In this document: piece after piece, positions 56,827-64,000 of the stretch
Position numbering within the stretch: the stretch's first letter is position 1
Layout: each line of letters starts with the position of its first letter
Origin: Polynucleobacter sp. AP-Sving-400A-A2
GTDB lineage: Bacteria > Pseudomonadota > Gammaproteobacteria > Burkholderiales > Burkholderiaceae
Length of the DNA: 64,000 nucleotides
Direction of reading: 5' to 3'
Assembly (NCBI RefSeq): GCF_018688155.1
Contig: NZ_CP061312.1
Location: 1,364,001 to 1,428,000 of the forward strand
The notes under the pieces: model-generated
Database searches by the model: none
What the model was told of the DNA's origin: nothing
What the model saw: the letters and a program-made list of their open reading frames with translations, nothing else
Position numbers and translations under genes: made by a program

Positions 56827-57873
56827 ATGAGCACGGTCACAATCCATGATGTTGCAGCCGCAGCAAAAGTTTCCACTGCAACTGTATCGCGAGCCTTAAA
56901 TCGTCCAGAAACGGTCAGTACCGCGCTTAAGGAAAAAATTAACGGCGTTATTAAAAGATTGGGTTACATCCCCAATGCTGGAGCGCGCGCACTGATGCTG
57001 AAGCGCTCAGGGACAATCGGCGCGATAGTGCCTACTCTTGATAATGCTATTTTTTCTCAAGGCCTTGCAGAGTTTCAGAAACAATTAAATCAAGCCGGTT
57101 ATCAGCTTTTGGTTTCCAGCACTAATTACGACCCCGTCATTGAATCAACCCAGATAAAAAACCTCCTAGCGCGAGGAGTCGAAGGAGTGGTTCTTTTTGG
57201 GACTAGCCAGGAAAGAGATGCCCTCAAGCTATTAAAAACTCGGAATATTCCTTATATTCATGTTGGCTCGCTCTCAACTCCTTTTAATGGGTTTGCATCA
57301 GGGTTTGATAATAAAGAGGCTATCAAGCTAGGCGTTCAACACCTTCTGGAGATGGGACATAAACATTTCGGCATCCTGACTGGCATCACCGCAGATAACG
57401 ATCGTGCAAAAGATCGCGTTTTGGGAGCCCTAGAATTACTAGCTCAGAAAAAAATTCGCCTTAAATCTGAGGTGATCGTGGAATGTCACTACGAACTTCA
57501 GGAAGCAAGGTTGGGATTGAAAAAGCTGCTACTATCCGATCCCAAAATTACCGCTATCATATGCGGACAGGACGTACTTGCCCTGGGCGCACTGCTGGAG
57601 GCTCAAAACCAAAATATTAAAGTTCCCAAGGACCTATCGATTATCGGCTTTGATGATCTAGAAATATCCAGGCACATACTACCAAGCTTAACAACTATAC
57701 ACATTGATGCAATTAGTATGTGGGCTCAGGCAGCTAATCATTTAATTTCACAAATAAATGGTGTCGAAAATTTACCAAAAAAGATTAGGACGGGAGTCCA
57801 TCTAGTAATACGCGGATCGACAGCCACTGCTCCAAAATATAAAAAAATAAGTCAAAGAAAAACCACCCCGTAG
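56827..57873 (+). CDS. LacI-family transcriptional regulator
   Basis: A 348 aa repressor: N-terminal HTH and hinge (TIHDVAAAAKVSTATVSRALN, then GYIPNAGARALMLKRSGTIG) and a periplasmic-binding-like effector domain. It is divergent from the sulfonate-type ABC operon; two near-identical operators (56731 and 53191) define its likely regulon, the transporter and the hpsN-dehydrogenase unit. The effector is probably a pathway sulfonate, by inference. Confidence 0.92.
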   Translation: MSTVTIHDVAAAAKVSTATVSRALNRPETVSTALKEKINGVIKRLGYIPNAGARALMLKRSGTIGAIVPTLDNAIFSQGLAEFQKQLNQAGYQLLVSSTNYDPVIESTQIKNLLARGVEGVVLFGTSQERDALKLLKTRNIPYIHVGSLSTPFNGFASGFDNKEAIKLGVQHLLEMGHKHFGILTGITADNDRAKDRVLGALELLAQKKIRLKSEVIVECHYELQEARLGLKKLLLSDPKITAIICGQDVLALGALLEAQNQNIKVPKDLSIIGFDDLEISRHILPSLTTIHIDAISMWAQAANHLISQINGVENLPKKIRTGVHLVIRGSTATAPKYKKISQRKTTP

Positions 57874-57880
57874 GGTGGTT
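57855..57880 (-). terminator. Terminator for the leftward Rap1a/DUF3300 unit
   Basis: Stem AACCACCC / GGGTGGTT around CGTA, overlapping the lacI-type stop codon. On the minus strand it is followed by TTTTTC, so it best serves leftward transcription arriving from 58024. Confidence 0.55.
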
Positions 57881-58023
57881 GAAAAAAATTCATGGAGGTA
57901 CTACCTAAGAATGAACAACAACCTCATCGTATTCAATTGAAAACCTCATCTAATCAGGCATTGCTTAATTAATGTGCGTAATGCCTCATATTGGTGCAAT
58001 GGGCGTAGGTAGCTTAGCGCCCG

Positions 58024-58392
58024 CTATTTACAGGAGTACTTTGCCTCAAAGAATCGGATCAGCGTCTTAGCTGCACGCTCTTGATTGAATTGGGGATTGT
58101 TTTGATTCCAAGCCAAGAACTCCTGGAGAATGACTTCTCTTGTACCAGCTTCCGATGAGAAACAAATACTCGGCTTTTGTTTTGAATTGCGCTTAGCAAG
58201 ATAGGTCTGATAAACACCCTCACCAAAGCCAAAGCAAAAGTTCTGCGCATCCGCGTCGTTGAGGTTTTTGCATAGCTCAACCAATGCAGCAGTAGAGGCA
58301 TCATTCTTTGGAAGTTCAGACTGAGCAAAAGTATTGACCTGCAACAGTAAAACTGCACTAATGACGAGTAAGATTTTCCAAAATAGTTTCAT
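58024..58392 (-). CDS. Secreted Rap1a/Tai-like protein
   Basis: A 122 aa exported protein with a signal peptide (cleavage after TFA) and four cysteines arranged LCKNL, NFCFGF, SICFSS and KYSCK. This pattern fits the Rap1a/Tai family, whose founding members are immunity proteins of type VI secretion effectors, though many members occur without a T6SS. No effector gene is nearby. It follows the DUF3300 gene by 17 bp on the same strand. Confidence 0.65.
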   Translation of the reverse strand: MKLFWKILLVISAVLLLQVNTFAQSELPKNDASTAALVELCKNLNDADAQNFCFGFGEGVYQTYLAKRNSKQKPSICFSSEAGTREVILQEFLAWNQNNPQFNQERAAKTLIRFFEAKYSCK

Positions 58393-58409
58393 AGTATCTT
58401 CTTTATAAA

Positions 58410-59525
58410 TTAGCGCCTAAATCCACCCATGCGGCCAGCACCAAAACCGCCACGCCCACCGAATCGATCATCATTCATTCGATCAGCACGCGCTTGCTCT
58501 CGCATCGCATTTTCTTGGGCAGCCTCACGATAGGTATTTGGATTGCTACGATCCTGCTGGTAATCATTTTTTGCCTCTTGATTTAGACGGTCAGCTTGAG
58601 CGCGCTCTTGTGGCGTGGCATTTTTCTGAAAGGCGCTATCTGCGCGCTGCCCCGCCGTTCTTGCCGCTTGTCGATCTTGCGGGGTCGCATTATTTTTCCA
58701 GTCATTTAGAAGGCGCTGTTGGTTCTGAATGCTACTAGGGCCAATCAGCCCCCTATTCGTTCTTCCGGGAGAATTTGTATTGTTCACATTAATCGTGCCA
58801 TCAGACCAGCTAGGCGTGGACCAAAATGCACCACCTACTGCCATCCCGAGACCAAATGACATCATTCCCCAGGCGGGGTTATAAGCAGGATATGGTGGGT
58901 AATCTGGATAAGGCCACGCTCCATAAACAACGGTGGGGTTATAGCTCGGCACATAGACAACTTGAGTATTTGCGGGACTAATTAATACGTTTGAATTAGC
59001 GTCAGTGCTCACTGTAATTTGCTGATTTGTTTTCAGGGTTCCAGCTTGAACGGCACGCTTGCGTAAAACCTGTACCGCCTTCATCGTATCTGCTGGTTGC
59101 AGCTTATAAGCATTTCCCAGATTTTGAGTCCACTGTAACTTACTACCCATCATATTGAATGCTTGCGGGAATGAGATTAGTGACTTCACGCTATCGTTCC
59201 ACGATTGTGCTTTGAGAGCATCCTCTAATGCGGTGCCACTCAGCTTGGAATTACTATTACGCCAGTTATAGGCTTCAGCCACCTCTAGTGGGTAAGTGGA
59301 TGCCAATAGCATTAAAGAAAGTAAGGGGTCTGGATATAAAGCAATCGGAGAAAGTAAAGACTGTAATTGCTCTGATGAAATCAACTGCGGTGAACTGTTA
59401 TAGCCACCACTTTGGGTATAGGATTGTGGATAGTCTATATTTTGATAGGGATCACTATTATTTGAACAAGCACTCAAGAGCGCTGTAAGCCCAATCAAAT
59501 ATCCTGCTTTATTCTGAATATTCAT
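58410..59525 (-). CDS. DUF3300 lipoprotein
   Basis: A 371 aa protein with lipobox LSAC (Cys 20) and a DUF3300 domain (LLSPIALYPDPLLSLMLLASTYPLEV in parts, residues ~50-260, ending with VVYVPSYNPTVVYG). The C-terminal third is Gln/Asn/Arg-rich and coiled (RAQADRLNQEAKNDYQQ) and ends in a Gly/Arg-rich tail (GGRGGFGAGRMGG). Function of the family is unknown; an envelope location is expected. Confidence 0.88.
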   Translation of the reverse strand: MNIQNKAGYLIGLTALLSACSNNSDPYQNIDYPQSYTQSGGYNSSPQLISSEQLQSLLSPIALYPDPLLSLMLLASTYPLEVAEAYNWRNSNSKLSGTALEDALKAQSWNDSVKSLISFPQAFNMMGSKLQWTQNLGNAYKLQPADTMKAVQVLRKRAVQAGTLKTNQQITVSTDANSNVLISPANTQVVYVPSYNPTVVYGAWPYPDYPPYPAYNPAWGMMSFGLGMAVGGAFWSTPSWSDGTINVNNTNSPGRTNRGLIGPSSIQNQQRLLNDWKNNATPQDRQAARTAGQRADSAFQKNATPQERAQADRLNQEAKNDYQQDRSNPNTYREAAQENAMREQARADRMNDDRFGGRGGFGAGRMGGFRR

Positions 59526-59574
59526 ACACTCATTAATCCTCTTGTATTTCTAGAGTGTAATACCGAGCCAGAAA

Positions 59575-59913
59575 TTAGTGATTTTCTTTAGCGTGGTTAA
59601 TGGAGTATTTTGGGATCTCAATGACTAGGTCCTGGCGCGCCACAATAGCCTGACAAGATAAGCGAGACTGGGGATTGAGGCCCCATGCACGGTCTAACAA
59701 ATCTTCTTCATTCTCATCAGGCTCATTCAGACTCTGATAACCCTCTTTCACGATTACGTGACAGGTAGTACAAGCGCAGACCATATCGCAGGCATGTTCA
59801 ATCGGAATATTATTTTCTAGCAAAGCTTCACAAACGGAGGTGCCTGGAGTCACTTCAAGCACGGCACCTTCAGGGCAATACTCGCTATGGGGTAGAACAA
59901 CGATCTGAGTCAT
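59575..59913 (-). CDS. fdx: ISC-type 2Fe-2S ferredoxin
   Basis: A 112 aa adrenodoxin-type ferredoxin that supplies electrons to ISC cluster assembly. Cluster ligands are in CDMVCACTTCHV and the later Cys in SRLSCQAI. It is the last gene of the iscSUA-hscBA-fdx operon, 18 bp after hscA. Confidence 0.95.
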   Translation of the reverse strand: MTQIVVLPHSEYCPEGAVLEVTPGTSVCEALLENNIPIEHACDMVCACTTCHVIVKEGYQSLNEPDENEEDLLDRAWGLNPQSRLSCQAIVARQDLVIEIPKYSINHAKENH

Positions 59914-59931
59914 TTGGGTAATTTTCTTTTC

Positions 59932-61797
59932 TTAAATTTCTGCAACATTCTTACCAGCCAATGCCCTCTTAATACTGGCATTCATGCGCTTTTGGGCAAA
60001 CTCGTCGGTGGCCTTGGCGGCATGATCGACTGCTTTTCTGAGAATGGCGCTATCAGTTTCTTCCACGAGTATCTTTTGCAAGGCGCCCATTTCTTGATCA
60101 ACCTCAGCCTGTTCTTGAGAATTCAATAATTCACGATCAGAATCTAAAGCAGTTTGTACAGCATCTAATAAACGTTGGGCATTCACTTGCTCTTCACGTA
60201 AAGATCTTGAGAGGAGATCTATTTTGGCTGAGGCAAAACCATCTTGCAGCATGCGTGCAATTTCGGCATCAGTCAAACCATATGATGGTTTGATATCAAT
60301 TGAGGCTTGTACGCCTGAACCTTGCTCCATGGCACTTACAGAAAGCAATCCATCTGCATCCACTTGATAGGTCACCCGAATGCGAGCAGCTCCAGCAGCC
60401 ATTGGTGGTATGCCACGCAATTCAAACTTGCCTAAAGAGCGACAGTCTTGTGCCAACTCTCTCTCGCCCTGAACCACCTGAATCGCTAAGGCAGTTTGGC
60501 CATCTTTAAAGGTCGTGAAATCCTGAGCACGCGCTACCGGTATAGGTGTGTTGCGAGGAATAATTTTTTCCACCAAGCCACCCATAGTTTCAATACCAAG
60601 CGACAGTGGAATGACATCCAATAGGAGCCACTCATCATCCTTACTTTGATTGCCAGCAAGTAAGTCAGCCTGCATTGCTGCGCCTAAAGCGACAACTTGG
60701 TCTGGATTGAGATTGTTTAAGGGTTTAGTGCCGAAGAGTTCACCAACCGCACGTTGTACATGAGGCATGCGAGTTGCACCACCAACCATCACAACACCTT
60801 TGACTTCATCAGCCTTAAGGCCTGCATCGCGCAAAGCCTTCTTTACAGCAACCAAAGTCTTATTGATTAAGTTTTGCGTGATTTCAAAAAACTGGGCTTG
60901 GCTAATGCCCACATTAATCACAGTTCCATCTGCAAGAGTTTCATGAACGCGAGCTAATGGGTTATGACTTAATTGCTCTTTAGCATGTCTACAAGAGAGT
61001 AAGAGCTTACGGTGATCTTGAATCGACAGCGGTGAAAGCTTAGCTTGCTCGATTACCCAACAATAGAGACGATGGTCGAAATCATCGCCACCCAATGCAG
61101 AGTCGCCGCCTGTGGAGAGTACTTCAAATACCCCTCTGCTCATACGCAAAATGGAGATATCAAAAGTACCGCCGCCCAAATCGTAAACCGCATAGATTCC
61201 CTCGGAGGCATTATCTAAACCATAAGCAATGGCAGCAGCAGTAGGCTCATTGAGCAGACGTAAAACTTCAATGCCAGCTAGCTTCGCAGCATCTTTAGTT
61301 GCCTGACGCTGAGCATCATCAAAATAAGCAGGCACAGTGATCACTGCACCAACGATGTCGTCATTTACTGAGTCTTCCGCTAACTGGCGCAAGCGTGCCA
61401 GAATTTCTGCAGAAACTTCAATCGGACTCTTGTCACCTGCCACTGTTTTGATCTTTAACATCCCGGGCTCATCAACAAAGTCGTAGGGAGTGCTTTCGAT
61501 ATTCTCTACATCAACGATACCCCGACCCATGAAACGTTTAACAGACACGATCGTATTTTTGGGGTCCGAGACAATACTTTCGGCAGCCTCGAAGCCCGCT
61601 TGAGTTCTACCATTTGGGAGATATCGCACCACCGAAGGAAGTAACTCGCGCCCTTCTGAATCAGGGAGAACCTTAGGCAAGGCATCCCGCACAATTGCGA
61701 CTAAAGAGTTAGTAGTGCCTAAATCAATACCTACCGCAATCCGACGCTGATGCGGAGCAAGTGATTTACCAGGTTCGGAGATTTGTAATAAGGCCAT
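59932..61797 (-). CDS. hscA: Fe-S assembly chaperone HscA
   Basis: Hsp70-type ATPase (621 aa) specialised for transfer of clusters from IscU. N-terminal nucleotide-binding motifs are [25 protein letters not shown] and [13 protein letters not shown]; the substrate-binding domain follows from about residue 385. Works with HscB, encoded just upstream. Confidence 0.96.
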   Translation of the reverse strand: MALLQISEPGKSLAPHQRRIAVGIDLGTTNSLVAIVRDALPKVLPDSEGRELLPSVVRYLPNGRTQAGFEAAESIVSDPKNTIVSVKRFMGRGIVDVENIESTPYDFVDEPGMLKIKTVAGDKSPIEVSAEILARLRQLAEDSVNDDIVGAVITVPAYFDDAQRQATKDAAKLAGIEVLRLLNEPTAAAIAYGLDNASEGIYAVYDLGGGTFDISILRMSRGVFEVLSTGGDSALGGDDFDHRLYCWVIEQAKLSPLSIQDHRKLLLSCRHAKEQLSHNPLARVHETLADGTVINVGISQAQFFEITQNLINKTLVAVKKALRDAGLKADEVKGVVMVGGATRMPHVQRAVGELFGTKPLNNLNPDQVVALGAAMQADLLAGNQSKDDEWLLLDVIPLSLGIETMGGLVEKIIPRNTPIPVARAQDFTTFKDGQTALAIQVVQGERELAQDCRSLGKFELRGIPPMAAGAARIRVTYQVDADGLLSVSAMEQGSGVQASIDIKPSYGLTDAEIARMLQDGFASAKIDLLSRSLREEQVNAQRLLDAVQTALDSDRELLNSQEQAEVDQEMGALQKILVEETDSAILRKAVDHAAKATDEFAQKRMNASIKRALAGKNVAEI

Positions 61798-61815
61798 GGG
61801 GTCTAGAGTGTAAAG

Positions 61816-62355
61816 CTATACTAAAGCTGAGATGGCATCATCTAGCTCTAGCGCAAACTTATCAATAAAAAGCAAGCCTCTGAGTAACTCAGCTGCGCGC
61901 TCATAGTTCTGAGCTCCATCGATAGCCTGTGTAATTTCTACCAAAATATCTCGTTTAGCTTGATCAACCTCTTCAGCTAGAGCTTCGAGAGCACTGAGAT
62001 CCTCATCTTGATCTTCGAGACTTTCACGCCATTCCATCTGCTTCATCAGAAAAGCGGCTGGCATAGCCGTATTAGTCTCGAGACGTGCATCCACTTTGTG
62101 GAGCTGGCAAAGGTAAAGCCCACGCTGAATTGGATTTTTCAAAGTATGAAACGCAGTGTTTGCTAAGGTAGCCATTTGCATAGCCAATCTTTGCTCGGTA
62201 TCGCTACCGCGAGCATGGCGATCAGGATGTACTTCTTTTTGGATCGCCAAATAGGCTTGATCTAATGCAGACAAATCCAGGTTGAATTGTTGCTCTAAGC
62301 CAAAGAAACGAAAGTAATTATCAGACGCGGAAGGATTCACCACAACCACACTCAT
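61816..62355 (-). CDS. hscB: Fe-S assembly co-chaperone HscB
   Basis: A 179 aa J-domain protein ([14 protein letters not shown] contains the HPD motif) with a C-terminal helical domain that binds IscU. The ATG at 62355 overlaps the end of iscA by 35 bp; a GTG a few codons later is an alternative start. Operon position supports the call. Confidence 0.94.
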   Translation of the reverse strand: MSVVVVNPSASDNYFRFFGLEQQFNLDLSALDQAYLAIQKEVHPDRHARGSDTEQRLAMQMATLANTAFHTLKNPIQRGLYLCQLHKVDARLETNTAMPAAFLMKQMEWRESLEDQDEDLSALEALAEEVDQAKRDILVEITQAIDGAQNYERAAELLRGLLFIDKFALELDDAISALV

Positions 62356-62644
62356 CTTTTACGTTCGGGTTTTGGAACTTAAAGCCTTCGTTCAAACCTT
62401 CACGTACAAAGTCTAATTCGGTGCCATCTAAATAGGCCAAACTCTTAGGATCAATAAAGATGGTGATGCCATTAGATTCAAATTTCGCATCTTCAGGAGC
62501 AGCTTCATCCACGTATTCCAGTTGATAGGCTAAACCCGAGCAACCGGTGGTGCGAACACCTAAGCGTAAGCCGCAACCTTTTCCACGCTTATCTAAATTG
62601 CGCTGAACATGTTTTGCTGCTTTGTCGGTTAAGGTAATTGCCAT
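62321..62644 (-). CDS. iscA: Iron-sulfur carrier protein IscA
   Basis: A 107 aa A-type carrier with the three conserved cysteines ([12 protein letters not shown] and ECGCGESF). The start is the ATG at 62644 ([10 protein letters not shown]), 20 bp after the iscU stop; the frame extends further up into iscU but those residues are not IscA-like. Confidence 0.95.
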   Translation of the reverse strand: MAITLTDKAAKHVQRNLDKRGKGCGLRLGVRTTGCSGLAYQLEYVDEAAPEDAKFESNGITIFIDPKSLAYLDGTELDFVREGLNEGFKFQNPNVKDECGCGESFRV

Positions 62645-62663
62645 GATGAAAGCCTCTTTATCT

Positions 62664-63050
62664 TTACAGGGCTGGATGCTTTTCTTTGTAATCGGCCACT
62701 GCTGCCTTGATGGCATCTTCAGCCAAAATAGAGCAGTGAATTTTTACTGGCGGCAAAGCTAACTCTGCAGCAATCAAGGAGTTCTTGATCTCTAAAGCCT
62801 GATCCAAAGTTTTGCCTTTAACCCACTCAGTAACTAATGATGAGGATGCAATCGCAGAACCACAACCGTAGGTCTTGAACTTGGCATCTTCAATCACGCC
62901 CTGATCGTTTACACGAATCTGTAACTTCATCACGTCACCGCACGCGGGTGCACCGACCATGCCAGTACCTACTTGGTCATCGCCTTTTTCAAAAGAACCC
63001 ACGTTGCGGGGATTTTCATAATGATCAATTACTTTGTCGCTATATGCCAT
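62664..63050 (-). CDS. iscU: Iron-sulfur cluster scaffold IscU
   Basis: A 128 aa scaffold on which clusters are built. It has the three cluster cysteines ([32 protein letters not shown]) and LPPVKIHC, the site recognised by HscA. Located between iscS and iscA. Confidence 0.97.
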   Translation of the reverse strand: MAYSDKVIDHYENPRNVGSFEKGDDQVGTGMVGAPACGDVMKLQIRVNDQGVIEDAKFKTYGCGSAIASSSLVTEWVKGKTLDQALEIKNSLIAAELALPPVKIHCSILAEDAIKAAVADYKEKHPAL

Positions 63051-63114
63051 GGTATTTTCTCGCTATCTCTTTTGTCTTTTATCTTTTATCTTGCTTAAAT
63101 ATATTCAGTACTGC

Positions 63115-64000
63115 TTAGTGCGCTGCCCACTGGATGGTGCTGAGATCAATACCATCCTTAAACATTTCCCACAAAGGTGAAAGTTCGCGTAACTTCGCAA
63201 TCTTCTCTTTCACCAACTTAATTGTGAAATCCACTTCTTCTTCAGTAGTAAAGCGTCCCAAAGTAAAACGAATTGAGCTATGTGCTAATTCATCATTGCG
63301 ACCAAGGGCGCGCAATACATAAGATGGCTCTAAGGATGCTGAAGTACATGCAGAACCAGAAGAGATAGCTAGGTCTTTCAAGGCCATCAACATCGATTCG
63401 CCTTCAACATAGTTAAAGCTGATATTCAGGTTATGCGGAACACGATGATCCATGTCGCCGTTAACGTAGACCTCTTCAATATCCTTCAAACCATTGAGCA
63501 AGCGATCGCGCAAAGCACGAATACGCGCATTGCCCGAAGCCATCTCAAGGCGTGCGATGCGGAAAGCCTCACCCAAGCCAACGATTTGATGAACAGCTAA
63601 TGTGCCAGAACGCATACCGCGCTCATGACCACCACCATGAATCTGCGCCTCAATACGAATACGGGGCTTACGACGCACAAACAAGGCGCCGATACCTTTA
63701 GGACCATAGGACTTGTGAGCAGAAAAGCTCATTAAATCTACTTTAGTTTTCTCTAAATCAATTTCAACTTTACCGGTAGCTTGCGCAGCATCCACATGAA
63801 AAATCACACCACGTGAGCGGCATAACTCGCCAATACCTGGAATATCTTGGATCACGCCAATCTCGTTATTGACATACATCACTGACAACAAAATAGTACC
63901 TGGCTTCATTGCCGCTTCTAGCTGAGCGAAATCAATCAAACCGTTTGGCAGGACATCCAAGTAAGTGGCTTCAAAACCTTCGCGCTCGAGCTCACGAAAA
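63115..64000 (-). CDS. iscS: Cysteine desulfurase IscS, C-terminal part (runs off the right edge)
   Basis: PLP enzyme that releases sulfur from cysteine for cluster assembly. The frame stays open to the window end ([20 protein letters not shown]), so the ATG at 63960 is internal. Seen are the PLP lysine in [12 protein letters not shown] and the active-site cysteine loop [14 protein letters not shown]. Operon partner iscU starts 64 bp downstream. Confidence 0.96.
   Translation of the reverse strand, partial: FRELEREGFEATYLDVLPNGLIDFAQLEAAMKPGTILLSVMYVNNEIGVIQDIPGIGELCRSRGVIFHVDAAQATGKVEIDLEKTKVDLMSFSAHKSYGPKGIGALFVRRKPRIRIEAQIHGGGHERGMRSGTLAVHQIVGLGEAFRIARLEMASGNARIRALRDRLLNGLKDIEEVYVNGDMDHRVPHNLNISFNYVEGESMLMALKDLAISSGSACTSASLEPSYVLRALGRNDELAHSSIRFTLGRFTTEEEVDFTIKLVKEKIAKLRELSPLWEMFKDGIDLSTIQWAAH

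Overview
The window looks like chromosome from a small-genome freshwater betaproteobacterium, most likely Polynucleobacter (Burkholderiaceae). The reasons are moderate GC, the housekeeping gene order (smc-zipA, dapD-dapE-prmB, lolCD-tatD-comEC, recJ-prfB-lysS, iscS-iscU-iscA-hscB-hscA-fdx), and many Bug-type solute-binding proteins. The genus is inferred from protein style and gene order; no database search was possible.

Region by region. 1-10.7 kb holds core genes: zipA (5' end only), smc, dapD, dapE, prmB, radA, a putative lipoprotein and kup. An initiator tRNA-fMet with its own promoter and terminator follows at 10.8 kb. 11-12.6 kb carries a His/Met-rich membrane protein, a small secreted His-containing protein and a degraded-looking HicB/HTH antitoxin pair. 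12.6-20.3 kb is comEC, cut in two by an integrated element of about 5.2 kb (14313-19530). The element encodes a large serine recombinase next to one end, a protein with family-A DNA polymerase-like palm motifs, three unknown proteins and one secreted protein. The recombination boundaries can be read directly, and joining them restores an in-frame 832-residue ComEC. 20.3-30.9 kb returns to core genes: tatD-like, lolD, lolC/E, an RpfE-type gene, recJ, prfB with its programmed frameshift, lysS, an OsmC protein, a methyltransferase-like membrane protein and fpr.

31-57.9 kb is an accessory catabolic region. It contains (a) a probable sulfolactate module: Ldh-type dehydrogenase, SuyA-like and SuyB-like subunits, a GntR regulator and a YeiH-type exporter, with a divergent Bug protein; (b) a second succinate dehydrogenase/fumarate reductase with a two-subunit class I fumarase and a TauE/SafE permease, divergent from a LysR regulator; (c) a Bug protein, a TauD/TfdA dioxygenase, a ThDP enzyme and an FAD-linked oxidase of unknown substrate; (d) a sulfonate-type ABC transporter, a HisD-like enzyme resembling sulfopropanediol dehydrogenase HpsN, an SDR, a zinc alcohol dehydrogenase and an iron alcohol dehydrogenase, with a LacI regulator and two matching LacI-type operators. 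Modules (a) and (d) fit together as a route from 2,3-dihydroxypropane-1-sulfonate through sulfolactate to pyruvate plus sulfite, with candidate sulfite/sulfate exporters. This pathway is inferred from protein resemblance and co-location.

58-64 kb holds a Rap1a-like secreted protein, a DUF3300 lipoprotein and the ISC iron-sulfur assembly operon, running off the right edge inside iscS. The most unusual features are the comEC-targeting element with its polymerase-like gene, the linked sulfonate modules with visible operators, and a short gene at 31 kb whose ribosome binding site lies inside a perfect RNA hairpin.
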